Assembly: GCA_947496235.1 (NCBI GenBank)
Contig: CANMCE010000020.1
Span: 1 to 56,598, forward strand
Direction of reading: 5' to 3'
Length of the DNA: 56,598 nucleotides
Source of the DNA: an uncultured Glaciecola sp.
Lineage (GTDB): Bacteria; Pseudomonadota; Gammaproteobacteria; Enterobacterales; Alteromonadaceae
Position numbers and translations under genes: made by a program
In this document: piece by piece, positions 17,996-28,450 of the stretch
Position numbering within the stretch: position 1 is the first letter of the stretch
Layout of the letters: every line of letters begins with the position of its first letter
Notes under the pieces: model-generated
The model's input: only the letters and a program-made list of their open reading frames with translations
Databases searched by the model: none
What the model was told of the DNA's origin: nothing

Positions 17996-18996
17996 ACTGG
18001 TTAGATCAACACACATTAGCATTGATATTTGCAGGGTTAACCGCTTTTTCGATCTTACTTTATGCAATGCTAGATGGATACGACTTAGGCGTCGGAATCA
18101 CTCTGCCAATGAACAATGAGGCATGGCGCGACACTTCTATTGCTTCTATTGGTCCCTTTTGGGATGCGAATGAAACTTGGTTGGTATTAGCCGTAGGATT
18201 GCTCTTGGTTGCTTTCCCTGCAGCCCATAGTGCCATCCTAAAAGCGCTTTATTTACCAGCCTCATTTTTGTTAATAGGCTTGATACTGCGCGGAGTGGCA
18301 TTTGATTTTCGTGCCAAGGTAAAACCTGAACATAAACTACGTTGGGATTGGGTATTTAAAATTGGTTCAATAATCGCCTCATTTAGCCAAGGCTTTATGC
18401 TGGGTTTATATGTAGTTGGATTGGAATATACCTATCTTAATGTGGTTTTTGCTTTGTTCAGTGGTTTTTGTGTCACTGCTGCTTATGCGTTGATCGGAAA
18501 CGCTTGGTTGATATTAAAAACCACAGATGAAATTCAACTTCACGCTATCAAGCGCTGCAGGCAGTCAGGCATGTTGGCCTTTTTCGGTATCTTAGCGGTA
18601 AGCTTGATTAATCCTATTGTAAACGTCAATGTGCTGAATGTGTGGACGTCTCCACCTTTTGCTTACTTCTTTGCCATTATCCCTATCACTTGTTTCGCCA
18701 TGTTTGCCATTGGATACAAGGTGTTGAAAGATTTACCTCTAGAGGATGATCAGGGTGCTGGACTGCCATTTTTAATGAGTTGCGTAATATTTTTTACCAG
18801 CTTTGTCGGATTAGCCTTGAGCTTTTACCCTTATGTGGTACCGAATCAGTTAACTATTTATCAAGCGGCGAGTTCAGCTGAGTCTCTGAATATTATATTT
18901 ATAGGCGCGGTATTTGTTGTACCTGTGATTGCTGCTTACACAGTGTTTGCGTATTTTACTTTCCGAGGAAAAGCGGACGAATTGAAATACTACTAA
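17992..18996 (+). CDS. cydB: Cytochrome bd-type quinol oxidase subunit II
   Basis: The 334-residue membrane protein carries the CydB opening (LDGYDLGVGI near residue 28) and the GPFWDANETWLV motif (near 53), plus eight hydrophobic segments. It pairs with CydA to form the oxidase. The start ATG overlaps the cydA stop (ATGA), with AGGAGG eight bases upstream. No cydX-like small subunit follows: the next gene is convergent and begins 12 bp later. The length and sequence fit the CioB subtype. Confidence 0.93.
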   Translation: MNWLDQHTLALIFAGLTAFSILLYAMLDGYDLGVGITLPMNNEAWRDTSIASIGPFWDANETWLVLAVGLLLVAFPAAHSAILKALYLPASFLLIGLILRGVAFDFRAKVKPEHKLRWDWVFKIGSIIASFSQGFMLGLYVVGLEYTYLNVVFALFSGFCVTAAYALIGNAWLILKTTDEIQLHAIKRCRQSGMLAFFGILAVSLINPIVNVNVLNVWTSPPFAYFFAIIPITCFAMFAIGYKVLKDLPLEDDQGAGLPFLMSCVIFFTSFVGLALSFYPYVVPNQLTIYQAASSAESLNIIFIGAVFVVPVIAAYTVFAYFTFRGKADELKYY

Positions 18997-19007
18997 TCTG
19001 TAAAAAG

Positions 19008-19385
19008 CTACCTTGATTTATACGCAAGCTTAGCTGCATTTTGTTCCCAGTTTTGCCCATCAAAGTCGACGATACTGACATATTTGGGCAATCTTTTAAG
19101 CGCATTCACATTGATACTAATGCCATCTGGATTTGAGCGCGGAGTATAAAATGCTTTAACGCCACAATGTTTACAAAAAGTGTGTTGGGCAACACCAGTG
19201 TTGAACTTATAATTGCTAAGAGAATCGTCACCGGACAATAGTGTAAAGTCTCGTAGTGGAATAATAATCTGTACCAAGCCGAACATTTTGCAAATACTGC
19301 AATTACATCTTTCACACTCTACTGAATCGGGCAATTCAACCTCGAATTTCACCGATTCACAATGGCAACTTCCTTGGTATTTCAT
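19008..19385 (-). CDS. GFA family protein (glutathione-dependent formaldehyde-activating-like, zinc-binding)
   Basis: The 125-residue protein shows the GFA/CENP-V zinc motifs: GSCHCESVKFE at the start, CERCNCSICK around residue 25-32 and FCKHCGVKAF around residue 70-79. Members are small beta-rich zinc folds; few have a known reaction, and the formaldehyde role of the founding member is disputed. It is convergent to cydB and stands 35 bp from the prenyltransferase gene on the same strand. Function in this organism cannot be told. Confidence 0.85.
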   Translation of the reverse strand: MKYQGSCHCESVKFEVELPDSVECERCNCSICKMFGLVQIIIPLRDFTLLSGDDSLSNYKFNTGVAQHTFCKHCGVKAFYTPRSNPDGISINVNALKRLPKYVSIVDFDGQNWEQNAAKLAYKSR

Positions 19386-19419
19386 AGTTTTCTCTGATTA
19401 TTATTCGCGCATCATTTGA

Positions 19420-20313
19420 TTAATCAACGTACAATATTACCGACATTAGTAGCGGATAGGCAAGACTGATGATCACATTTATTCCCATAAAAGGGATTAA
19501 TTTTCTTATATCCCTGTGTTTCAAATATTTTGATAAGCCTTTAAAACAAAATAAGCCCAGTGACATCAAAACTAATAAAAGGTAAGACCAATTTGGGAGG
19601 TCGTTAAGCGTCAAAATTAAAAAACAGGTATAGGTTGCGATTATCCACTGCAACAGATACATCCATTTCCCATTTTCTTCTCCATAAAATATGATGAAGT
19701 GTTTACGACCCGCTTGTTTGTCTGCCTCTACGTCCGGATATTGATTCAATAACAATAAATTGTTTACTAGGCAAAACACCGGGATGCTGTAAATAAGCAG
19801 TTGGTCATCAAAACTTCCTGTCATTACAAAAAAGCTTCCAACCACCATTACTAGCCCGAAACCAATACCAGGAGCAATCAAACACAAGATAGGCATTCGG
19901 TTGATCAAGGGTGTATAAAATAACACGCAAGCTAAACCAAGTAAGCCCAATGGAATCAGCACCCAGCTTACTTTGATCACAAAAAATAAACCTATACAGA
20001 AGACTATTACTGCAAGTAAATAACCTGTCCATTTAACTGCATTAGCCGCTTTGGGATTTATAGGTAGAGCGCCACTCCCTCCGCTGAATGGTGTACGTTG
20101 TGTGTTGGTGTCTAGGTTTGATTTAAAATCTTGATATTCATTTAGCATATTCACGCTAGCGTGAGCGAGCACAGCAGCAATAAAGCATAAAACAACACTA
20201 ACAAGATCATAGGAATATTCTTTGTGACTAGCATAGGCTAATGCCACTAATACACAAAGCGGTGCTAGAACTAAAAATGGGGGTCTAGCGGTAGCAAAAA
20301 GAGTTCTAATCAT
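19420..20313 (-). CDS. UbiA-family prenyltransferase
   Basis: The 297-residue membrane protein has about nine helices and two aspartate-rich loops: NEYQDFKSNLD (about 60-70) and NQYPDVEADKQAGR (about 185-198), the prenyl-diphosphate/magnesium sites of UbiA enzymes. The overall pattern, with RTPFSGGSGALP after the first loop, is closest to MenA-like transferases, which attach a polyprenyl chain to 1,4-dihydroxy-2-naphthoate. No other menaquinone gene is nearby, so the aromatic acceptor remains open. The gene is followed by the GFA-family gene on the same strand. Confidence 0.83.
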   Translation of the reverse strand: MIRTLFATARPPFLVLAPLCVLVALAYASHKEYSYDLVSVVLCFIAAVLAHASVNMLNEYQDFKSNLDTNTQRTPFSGGSGALPINPKAANAVKWTGYLLAVIVFCIGLFFVIKVSWVLIPLGLLGLACVLFYTPLINRMPILCLIAPGIGFGLVMVVGSFFVMTGSFDDQLLIYSIPVFCLVNNLLLLNQYPDVEADKQAGRKHFIIFYGEENGKWMYLLQWIIATYTCFLILTLNDLPNWSYLLLVLMSLGLFCFKGLSKYLKHRDIRKLIPFMGINVIISLAYPLLMSVILYVD

Positions 20314-20500
20314 CTTGTTCCTTAAGTTTTATCCTTGCATCAGCCTTATTTGAGTTTGGTATTAGATAAGGAAAGTTGACTAGGGAACATTGCCAACAAT
20401 TTAATCAAATACTTATTGCTAATATACACATACCTAGAAATTAGGGATATTTTTATGGTGAATACTTACCTTATTCTATCTTTGCTAATCTAAAAGCCTA

Positions 20501-20851
20501 TTATTCGTTTTTAATCGATTGTTTGGCGTTACATCGAAGTGCGTTGTTGAATATTTTTGATACTTTCCCCGTAGCAACAATCTTATTCCCCTCTTGAACT
20601 TTAAACTTAAATCCTTCCGTTAACTTACCATTCAAGAGTTCAGGACTTAAAAAAGTAAAATAAGCATAAGCAGACTGACCAGGCATTATTTGATTTGTCC
20701 CTACATATTCATGGACAGCATCTAATAAAACCTCTTCCAATCCAAAATCATGCTTTCCACGGTATGATGAAAATACTGGTGTTTTTCTGCCACCATCACT
20801 AGTGCTCAAAAACTTTAAATCTACTGAAATATCAAAGTCGCGAGTTATCAT
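20501..20851 (-). CDS. Orphan EF-Tu domain-III-like protein
   Basis: The 116-residue protein lines up by eye with the third beta-barrel domain of elongation factor Tu: the stretch GGRKTPVFSSYR corresponds to GGRHTPFFxGYR, MPGQSAYAYFTFLSP to MPGDNxxxxxxLIxP, and FKVQEGNKIVATGKVSKI to FAIREGGRTVGAGVVxKI. There is no GTPase domain, so it cannot act as an elongation factor on its own. Stand-alone domain-III proteins of this kind are known as annotations but have no clear function. It lies 17 bp downstream of another small gene on the same strand. The resemblance is a manual reading. Confidence 0.65.
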   Translation of the reverse strand: MITRDFDISVDLKFLSTSDGGRKTPVFSSYRGKHDFGLEEVLLDAVHEYVGTNQIMPGQSAYAYFTFLSPELLNGKLTEGFKFKVQEGNKIVATGKVSKIFNNALRCNAKQSIKNE

Positions 20852-20868
20852 TTTTTACTTAACACTTG

Positions 20869-21279
20869 TTATATGTTTTCGTAAATTGAAAAAACACCAT
20901 TCTCATCATGAAACAATCCTTTGCTCTCATATTTACATTCACCGTTCTTTTTTAAACCAGCACCAATATATCCAAAATTAACTAGACTTTGCGTTCTGCT
21001 TGCTCGTTCTAATATTCCCAAAGCTTCTATGTGAAGACTTCGATTGATCAAATTCACGTATGATTTCCATTTTTCGGAATCATAGTTGCCAGTGATTGAA
21101 ATTATCTCGCAACCAGAAGAATCATAATTAAATTTGCCTACTACTTTGGCAATCAATTTAAACTCAGTTTCAGTATTTCGCAATTCAATAACTTTAACAG
21201 GAAATGTACTACCACCGGAGTTTGCATGAAATGACATTACTAAAAAAATAAAGATAGTAAGTAATCTACTCTTTAGCAT
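20869..21279 (-). CDS. Hypothetical secreted protein
   Basis: I do not recognise this 136-residue product. From the ATG at 21279 it opens with a clear signal peptide (LLTIFIFLVMSFHANS), which is why I prefer this start over one 20 codons upstream. Two cysteines (CEI and GECKY) could form a disulfide in the periplasm. It is tightly packed ahead of the EF-Tu domain-III-like gene. The ATG sits inside a GCGTTATATGC stretch that resembles the right end of an integron attC site, but this is only suggestive. Confidence 0.5.
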   Translation of the reverse strand: MLKSRLLTIFIFLVMSFHANSGGSTFPVKVIELRNTETEFKLIAKVVGKFNYDSSGCEIISITGNYDSEKWKSYVNLINRSLHIEALGILERASRTQSLVNFGYIGAGLKKNGECKYESKGLFHDENGVFSIYENI

Positions 21280-21339
21280 ATAACGCCATTTTAAGCTGTA
21301 GGACGGCGCATTGGTGGAACATCTGTCTACATATGACAT

Positions 21340-21621
21340 TTACTCACCGCCGCCACCGCAATCACCAGAATCACTGTAATTACTTCCCGACGTTGATAAT
21401 GTATCGCCATGGGAATTGCAATTTGGGGATAATCCTAATTGTCGCGTTTTGAACTTTGCTAGTATTACTCCAAATATTGGAACAGCTATCATGATAAAAA
21501 TAAGCCACTTTTTTGCTAAGGAAGATAGAAATAAATCCTCAGCAACTGAGATACCGACAGAAATGAGTATCGATGAGTACACAAGGCCTGTGAGAATTAA
21601 AATAATGGTGCTTGTTTCCAA
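21340..21621 (-). CDS. Hypothetical small two-helix membrane protein with Cys/Gly-rich tail
   Basis: The 93-residue product would start at TTG 21621, the only reasonable start before the first helix, with AAGAGG about 15 bases upstream. Two hydrophobic segments (about 5-25 and 36-54) are followed by a polar tail rich in Ser, Gly and Asp that ends DCGGGGE. Tails of this composition occur in small membrane proteins of unknown role. It is on the same strand as its neighbours, 60 bp from the next gene. Expression is uncertain because of the rare start codon. Confidence 0.45.
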   Translation of the reverse strand: METSTIILILTGLVYSSILISVGISVAEDLFLSSLAKKWLIFIMIAVPIFGVILAKFKTRQLGLSPNCNSHGDTLSTSGSNYSDSGDCGGGGE

Positions 21622-21898
21622 TGCTATTCAATCCTCTTAGCTATATGACAATTAAATCTTGACCCAAAGGAACGTTATTATCTCAAAAGTAAGCCCATGT
21701 TCCTCTTTTCTTTACTAATAACAAATATATGAAGCCTATGCCAGCGATAGTGTTCTGAAGATGATCCATTTCTTTTAATGGGAGAATCTTTTTTGGTAAA
21801 AGCGCTTATCTCGGTTGGTAAACGAGTTAGCCAGTTATGGCGTGACTGTTACGGAAGCAAGTAGCTTATCGTGATGATAATTTCTGTTAAACGTGTCG

Positions 21899-22435
21899 TT
21901 AGCCGTTCTCCAGCCCATTTTCTGCTCTTTGCTTTCTGATTTCGTCTTTGCTTGATTCAACTCTGTTACGAATTTCATTGAAGCCATTTTCGATTTCTTT
22001 ATAAATTTCCTTATTTGTGTCTTTGGGTGTGAAATGGTTTGGTTTTTCAGCATGCCAAATCAAAGCACTATCAATCAGTGCAACCCAATTGTCAGGGTCT
22101 GAGCCTGCATATTCATTTATTGGGGAGCCAATCATATATTTAAGAGAAGAATAAAGAGCAGGATCTCCAGATGGTTCTAATTCTGGATTCGCCATTAAGT
22201 ATGCCCTAAATCGAATCTGACCAACGTAATACCATTTTACAGCCTCGTTTTTCTCATCTTCTCCGAAAAGTTTGGCTGCTAGGATCAAGTAAGTAGCTGG
22301 GTGTTTGCTCTCGATCCCTTCCTTAAGTTCGTCACTTGATTGCTCAAAGAAATCAGATGTTGCAAAGCAATTTTGAATAACCAAATGGCTTAATATAGAT
22401 ATGAATACAAAATATTTGAAAGTTTTCACCGTCAA
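21899..22435 (-). CDS. Hypothetical secreted protein
   Basis: The 178-residue product begins with a hydrophobic signal segment (YFVFISILSHLVIQNCFA) and is otherwise polar and helical, with an acidic middle and a charged C-terminus. I do not recognise the family. Start is TTG at 22435 with GGGAGAG at good distance, or GTG two codons later. The 277-base gap to the next gene downstream (21622-21898) shows no ORF or clear terminator. It lies beside the attC-like quasi-palindrome, which precedes it at 22455. Confidence 0.5.
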   Translation of the reverse strand: MTVKTFKYFVFISILSHLVIQNCFATSDFFEQSSDELKEGIESKHPATYLILAAKLFGEDEKNEAVKWYYVGQIRFRAYLMANPELEPSGDPALYSSLKYMIGSPINEYAGSDPDNWVALIDSALIWHAEKPNHFTPKDTNKEIYKEIENGFNEIRNRVESSKDEIRKQRAENGLENG

Positions 22436-22454
22436 TCACTCTCTCCCTTAGAAT

Positions 22455-22553
22455 AGCTAACGTCGCAAACAGCGACTGAACGTTATAGAAGTCAAGCACA
22501 AGCGCTTATTGCTTGAGCTTCGCTGCTTCGCCTTGCTAAGTGATGTTAGAACA
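22455..22553 (-). repeat. attC-like quasi-palindrome
   Basis: About 99 bases form an imperfect palindrome. The ends pair (plus strand GCTAACGTCGC at 22456-22466 against GTGATGTTAGA at 22540-22550), and the centre pairs (GAAGTCAAGCACAAGCGCT with AGCGCTTATTGCTTGAGCTT). The end boxes have the GTTRRRY/RYYYAAC form of integron recombination sites, and the right box on the minus strand lies just before a cassette-sized gene. The inner L boxes are not clear, so this may be another kind of repeat. It accounts for most of the gap 22436-22705. Confidence 0.35.
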
Positions 22554-22705
22554 CCGGTTGCCATATACCACCTTGTTGATACTGTAATTCTACAGTTTTC
22601 AGAAGCTTACCTTGAGTATGAACCCGAACATTATTGGTTAGAAACCGATTCAGTACCAAATACAAATATTCTACAAGCTCTGAATCAGGTTCACCTTCAT
22701 AGAAC

Positions 22706-23914
22706 TTAGTCTAACTGCTGTATTTCAATACCTGCATGCTTTTCCAGTCTTTGCGTCAGGGGTTCAGCCATAGCAGAAGCGGGTGTCCAGAAGCCACCTT
22801 TTACCTTTGGTATATCTTTAGCAATGCATAGAGCTGCCTGCACTAACATTTTTGCAGTAGAACCGTATCCAGGGTCTCTATCACCTGTTACTTGCACTAC
22901 TTGATTTTCGCCATTTGATAGCTCAGCGTAAAAACGCATGTCGAACATCCCTTTTAACTGTTCTTTTTTACTTGGACCTTCGCCAGGTTTGGGAAGCACA
23001 TACTTTTCCAATATGCTGCGAATTGGGCTGATACTCGCACCTAAATAAAAGGCACCTAAGCCAAAGGTAAACTTCTTCGCTTGCTTACTGTTTTTAGCCG
23101 ACATCGCCTCGTCATATAAAAAGTTTTCCCCATACATATCGCCCAAAAGTGCGTTACTTCTGTGGACTATACGTTCATTGATCGAAGCCATCACAAAGGG
23201 CATAGTCCAGATATTCAGTTCTTTATCAAATTCGGCTTTTTTATGATTTTTCTGGCGCTGGGTGTAGTTATGATCTTCTGGACATAAAACATAAGGATTC
23301 ACTAATACCTTTTTTAGTTTTGGATTACGTTTAGTCTCTTTCAAAATATTCATCATGCTGGCAATAGTGCCACCAGATGCACCGCCTTTTAACTTTCTCA
23401 CGCGCATTTTAATGCTTAGGGCTGGTTGTTGGGTTTTCTCTAAGGCTAATTGTTGCGACTTAAAAACGCCTAAATCAGAAGGAACGGAATCAAAACCGCA
23501 GCTATTGATAATACGTGCACCTGTCTGTTTAGCCTGTTCATGATATTTATTAATCATTGCGTAAATCCACTGTGGTTCGCCGGTTAAGTCACAGTAGTCA
23601 GTGCCAGTTTTAACACACATTTTCACCATAGGTTCGCCATATAAAGCATATGGACCCACGGTTGAAATAATTACCTTTGTTTTTAGGCAAATTCGTTCAA
23701 TTAGTACTTCGTTTTCTGCATCAGCGACAAAATGCGGTACCTGTTCTAATCCGAATTTTTCTTTTACTTCTAGCAATTTCGATTCGTTTCGCCCGGCCAT
23801 CGCCCAGCTTATCTTTTCGTCATCATAGTCTGCCAAGTATTCACACATGATTTGACCTACAAATGAAGTCGCTCCATAAAGAATAAAGTCGAATTTGTCT
23901 GATTTTTTTGCCAT
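22706..23914 (-). CDS. Saccharopine dehydrogenase-like / trans-acting enoyl reductase family protein
   Basis: The 402-residue protein has an N-terminal Rossmann motif (ILYGATSFVG, about 10-20), then GRNESKLLEV and STVGPYALYGEP (about 88-100), and GFDSVPSDLG (about 145), all typical of the saccharopine dehydrogenase-like oxidoreductases related to mycobacterial trans-acting enoyl reductases. It may act on lipid or polyketide-type substrates; a lysine-pathway role is unlikely given the family branch. The ATG at 23914 fits the Rossmann start; a TTG seven codons upstream does not. A 24-bp perfect palindrome lies 122 bp upstream. The C-terminal part mentions no cofactor beyond the nucleotide fold. 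Confidence 0.85.
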   Translation of the reverse strand: MAKKSDKFDFILYGATSFVGQIMCEYLADYDDEKISWAMAGRNESKLLEVKEKFGLEQVPHFVADAENEVLIERICLKTKVIISTVGPYALYGEPMVKMCVKTGTDYCDLTGEPQWIYAMINKYHEQAKQTGARIINSCGFDSVPSDLGVFKSQQLALEKTQQPALSIKMRVRKLKGGASGGTIASMMNILKETKRNPKLKKVLVNPYVLCPEDHNYTQRQKNHKKAEFDKELNIWTMPFVMASINERIVHRSNALLGDMYGENFLYDEAMSAKNSKQAKKFTFGLGAFYLGASISPIRSILEKYVLPKPGEGPSKKEQLKGMFDMRFYAELSNGENQVVQVTGDRDPGYGSTAKMLVQAALCIAKDIPKVKGGFWTPASAMAEPLTQRLEKHAGIEIQQLD

Positions 23915-24035
23915 TTTTAAATCCAGTTGGTTCAAGATAAGTGAAGCTCATCGGCATAGACTACAGGTTTATGCTATTGAGAAAACATTATTTGCTTAAT
24001 TCTAGAATATACTCTTCTTTTATACCCATTGATCA

Positions 24036-24059
24036 AATATGTTCCATATGGAACATATT
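24036..24059. promoter_or_regulatory. 24-bp perfect palindrome, candidate operator
   Basis: A perfect palindrome of 12-bp half sites (left half AATATGTTCCAT) lies between the terminator of the ATP synthase operon and the enoyl-reductase-like gene. Symmetric sites of this size bind dimeric repressors such as TetR-type proteins. No regulator gene is adjacent. It is not followed by a T-run, so it is not a terminator. Confidence 0.5.
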
Positions 24060-24070
24060 CACAGGCATAA

Positions 24071-24097
24071 AAAAACCGGTGCGATGCACCGGTTTTT
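24071..24097 (-). terminator. Terminator of the ATP synthase operon
   Basis: ACCGGTGCGATGCACCGGT is a strong eight-base stem with a short loop, flanked by five A and five T, so it reads as a rho-independent terminator on the minus strand about 20 bp past the atpC stop. Confidence 0.92.
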
Positions 24098-24117
24098 AGA
24101 TTTGACTGGTAAAGCGA

Positions 24118-24534
24118 TTATTTACGTAACTTTTGAATCAGTCTAAGTTGCGCAATGGCTTCTGCTAATTCTACGGCTGCTTCAGCATAATTGAAGTCAG
24201 ACGCACTAGCATTTGCTATTTTATCTTCAGCGTGTTTTTTAGCATCAAGGGCAGCAGCTTCATCTAAGTCATCAGCTCGTACTGCTGTATCAGCCAGTAC
24301 AACCACTTGACCAGGCTGAACTTCTAGCGTTCCGCCGGCTACATAAATGAGCTCTTCTTCGCCGTATTGCTTAACGACTCGCACCATACCAGGCTTAATT
24401 CCAGTAATTAAAGGTGTATGACCAGGATAAATACCTAACTCACCTTCTGTACCTGTAACTTGCATGTGCTCAACAAGACCCGAAAAAATCGAATCCTCTG
24501 CGCTAACTACATCCAAGTGAACTGTCATTGCCAT
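24118..24534 (-). CDS. atpC: F1Fo ATP synthase epsilon subunit
   Basis: The 138-residue protein has the epsilon layout: an N-terminal beta-sandwich (about 1-88, with [19 protein letters not shown]) and a C-terminal helical pair. It forms part of the central stalk and can inhibit ATP hydrolysis. It is the last gene of the atp operon, 32 bp after atpD and directly before a strong terminator. AGGAGG precedes the start. Length is normal for proteobacteria. Confidence 0.96.
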   Translation of the reverse strand: MAMTVHLDVVSAEDSIFSGLVEHMQVTGTEGELGIYPGHTPLITGIKPGMVRVVKQYGEEELIYVAGGTLEVQPGQVVVLADTAVRADDLDEAAALDAKKHAEDKIANASASDFNYAEAAVELAEAIAQLRLIQKLRK

Positions 24535-24566
24535 GTTGGGCCTCCTGTAATCTAGCCGTTAGGTGA

Positions 24567-25976
<1,410 letters not shown>

Positions 25977-25980
25977 TTAC

Positions 25981-26841
25981 CTAAACCGCAGCAGCACCAC
26001 CGACAATTTCGCTGATTTCTTGCGTAATTGCGGCCTGACGCGCTTTGTTATATACCAACTGCAACTCATCAATAAGGTTACCAGCGTTATCGGTAGCGGC
26101 TTTCATTGCTACCATTCGCGCAGCTTGTTCTGAAGCTGCATTTTCTACCACGCCTTGGTAAACCTGAGACTCTATGTAACGCTTCATCAAACCTTCTAAA
26201 ATTTCTTTCGGGTCTGGTTCATAGATGTAGTCCCAACGATGTTGCAGCGCCTGATCTTCCGATTTAGGCAAAGGCAACAGTTGATTGATCAATGGTTCTT
26301 GCGACATAGTATTCACAAAGCTGTTGTAGCATAAATAAATGCGATCTAATTCGCCTTTGTCGTATGCTTCTAACATGACTTTTACTACACCAACGACACT
26401 GCTTAACGTTGGTTTGTCACCTAAGCCTGATTCAGCAGCAAGTACTTCACCACCGTATCGCCCAAAGAATCCAATCGCTTTTGAACCAAGGGCTGCAAAC
26501 TTAACGTTTACGTCCTGTTCTTTATAATGACGAATTTTTTGAGCAACAGCTTTAAACTCGTTAGTGTTCAAACCACCGCATAGACCGCGATCCGTTGACA
26601 CTACGATAAAACCTACGTTTTTCACCTCACGCTCTTCCAAATATGGATGGCGATATTCGAGGTTACCGTTTGCAATATGACCAATCACTTTTAGCATTGC
26701 TTCTGCATATGGACGGCCAGAGCTCATACGCTCTTGTGCACGCTTCATTTTTGAAGCAGCAACCATTTCCATTGCACTGGTAATCTTTTGAGTATTTTTA
26801 ATACTCCCAATTTTACCTTTTATCTCTTTTCCGCTAGCCAT
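25981..26841 (-). CDS. atpG: F1Fo ATP synthase gamma subunit
   Basis: The 286-residue central-stalk subunit starts with the standard helix ([20 protein letters not shown]) and ends with the other conserved helix ([21 protein letters not shown]). It rotates within the alpha3beta3 ring. The DRGLCGGLN motif around residue 84 is typical. It sits in normal order between atpA and atpD. Nothing unusual was seen. Confidence 0.97.
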   Translation of the reverse strand: MASGKEIKGKIGSIKNTQKITSAMEMVAASKMKRAQERMSSGRPYAEAMLKVIGHIANGNLEYRHPYLEEREVKNVGFIVVSTDRGLCGGLNTNEFKAVAQKIRHYKEQDVNVKFAALGSKAIGFFGRYGGEVLAAESGLGDKPTLSSVVGVVKVMLEAYDKGELDRIYLCYNSFVNTMSQEPLINQLLPLPKSEDQALQHRWDYIYEPDPKEILEGLMKRYIESQVYQGVVENAASEQAARMVAMKAATDNAGNLIDELQLVYNKARQAAITQEISEIVGGAAAV

Positions 26842-26895
26842 GACAATCTCTCCGATTACTCAACAATGCGCCCCGCATTTAACGAGGCGAATTGA

Positions 26896-28437
26896 TTACC
26901 AAGTTTGGGTTGCTTTGAATGTATCAAAAGCTTCTTTTAGTTGGTTTTCAATATCATCGTTGTAGTTACCCGTTTCGTTGATTGTCTTCATCAACTCAGC
27001 TCTTTCATTGTTCATGTAAGAGTGTAGGGCAGCTTCAAAATCTAATACTTTGTTTAGCTCGATATCTTTTAGATAGCCTTTTTCAGCAGCAAACAATGAA
27101 ACTGCAGTTTCACCCACAGACAGTGGTGCATACTGGTTTTGCTTCATTAATTCAGTTACTCGCTCACCGTGCTCTAACTGTTGACGCGTTGCTTCGTCAA
27201 GGTCAGATGCAAACTGAGAGAAAGCTGCTAGTTCGCGATACTGTGCTAGTGCTAGACGAATACCACCACCAAGCTTTTTGATGATCTTGGTTTGTGCAGC
27301 ACCACCAACACGAGATACCGAAATACCGGCGTTAACCGCAGGGCGAATACCCGCGTTAAACAAGTCAGTTTCTAAGAAGATCTGACCGTCGGTAATTGAT
27401 ATTACGTTTGTAGGTACGAAGGCTGATACGTCACCTGCTTGTGTTTCGATGATAGGTAGTGCGGTTAATGAACCTGTTTTACCTTTCACTTCACCGTCAG
27501 TGTATTTTTCTACATAGTTCGCGTTTACACGAGCTGCACGCTCAAGTAGACGTGAGTGAAGATAGAAAACGTCACCAGGATAAGCTTCACGACCTGGCGG
27601 ACGACGAAGAAGTAGTGACACTTGACGATAAGCAACCGCTTGCTTTGACAAATCATCATATACGATAAGTGCATCTTGTCCGCGGTCACGGAAGTATTCA
27701 CCCATAGTACAGCCAGAATATGCTGACAAATATTGTAATGCAGCAGACTCAGACGCAGAAGCAGCAACGATAATAGTGTGCGCCATTGCGTTGTGTTCTT
27801 CTAACTTACGTACTACGTTAGCAATAGTAGATGCTTTTTGACCGATAGCTACGTATACACATTTAACACCAGTAGTTTTCTGGTTAATGATGGCATCGAT
27901 AGCTAAAGCCGTTTTACCTGTTTGACGGTCACCGATAATCAACTCACGCTGACCACGACCGATTGGAATCATAGAGTCAACAGACTTATAACCAGTTTGT
28001 ACTGGTTGGTCTACTGATTGACGCTCGATTACACCAGGGGCAATTTTTTCTACAGGTTCAAAACCTTCAGCGTCAATTGCGCCTTTACCATCAATTGGCT
28101 CACCAAGCGTATTCACAACGCGACCAAGTAGAGCTTCGCCTACTGGTACTTCAAGAATACGACCTGTTGAGTTAACTTTTACACCTTCCTGAAGGTCTGC
28201 GTATGGACCCATTACAACCGCACCTACTGAATCTCTTTCAAGGTTTAGTGCAATGGCGTAACGTCCGCCAGGAAGTTCAATCATTTCACCTTGCATAACA
28301 TCTGCAAGGCCGTGAATACGAATGATACCGTCAGTTACACCAACGATAGTTCCTTCATTTCGCGCTTCACTTTTTACATCAAACTGTTCAATTCTCTTTT
28401 TGATCAGTTCTGCAATCTCAGTGGAATTAAGTTGCAT
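26896..28437 (-). CDS. atpA: F1Fo ATP synthase alpha subunit
   Basis: The 513-residue protein matches the E. coli length. Walker A is GDRQTGKT (about 169-176) and the alpha signature [14 protein letters not shown] lies near residue 365. It forms the non-catalytic nucleotide sites of the F1 ring. The N-terminus ([19 protein letters not shown]) is the usual helix that contacts the delta subunit. It lies 13 bp after atpH in the operon. Confidence 0.98.
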   Translation of the reverse strand: MQLNSTEIAELIKKRIEQFDVKSEARNEGTIVGVTDGIIRIHGLADVMQGEMIELPGGRYAIALNLERDSVGAVVMGPYADLQEGVKVNSTGRILEVPVGEALLGRVVNTLGEPIDGKGAIDAEGFEPVEKIAPGVIERQSVDQPVQTGYKSVDSMIPIGRGQRELIIGDRQTGKTALAIDAIINQKTTGVKCVYVAIGQKASTIANVVRKLEEHNAMAHTIIVAASASESAALQYLSAYSGCTMGEYFRDRGQDALIVYDDLSKQAVAYRQVSLLLRRPPGREAYPGDVFYLHSRLLERAARVNANYVEKYTDGEVKGKTGSLTALPIIETQAGDVSAFVPTNVISITDGQIFLETDLFNAGIRPAVNAGISVSRVGGAAQTKIIKKLGGGIRLALAQYRELAAFSQFASDLDEATRQQLEHGERVTELMKQNQYAPLSVGETAVSLFAAEKGYLKDIELNKVLDFEAALHSYMNNERAELMKTINETGNYNDDIENQLKEAFDTFKATQTW

Positions 28438-28450
28438 GCTCTTATCCCCG

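Noticed and set aside
18997-19007. cydX small subunit after cydB
   Set aside because: Only 11 bases separate cydB from the convergent GFA gene, so there is no room.
20852-20868. Short ATAACAAGTGTTAA sequence as a collapsed attC
   Set aside because: Only box-like ends, no internal structure; a chance palindrome in an AT-rich gap is as likely.
22509-22709. Small plus-strand ORF of 66 codons
   Set aside because: It overlaps the attC-like quasi-palindrome, has no ribosome-binding site and no recognisable protein pattern.
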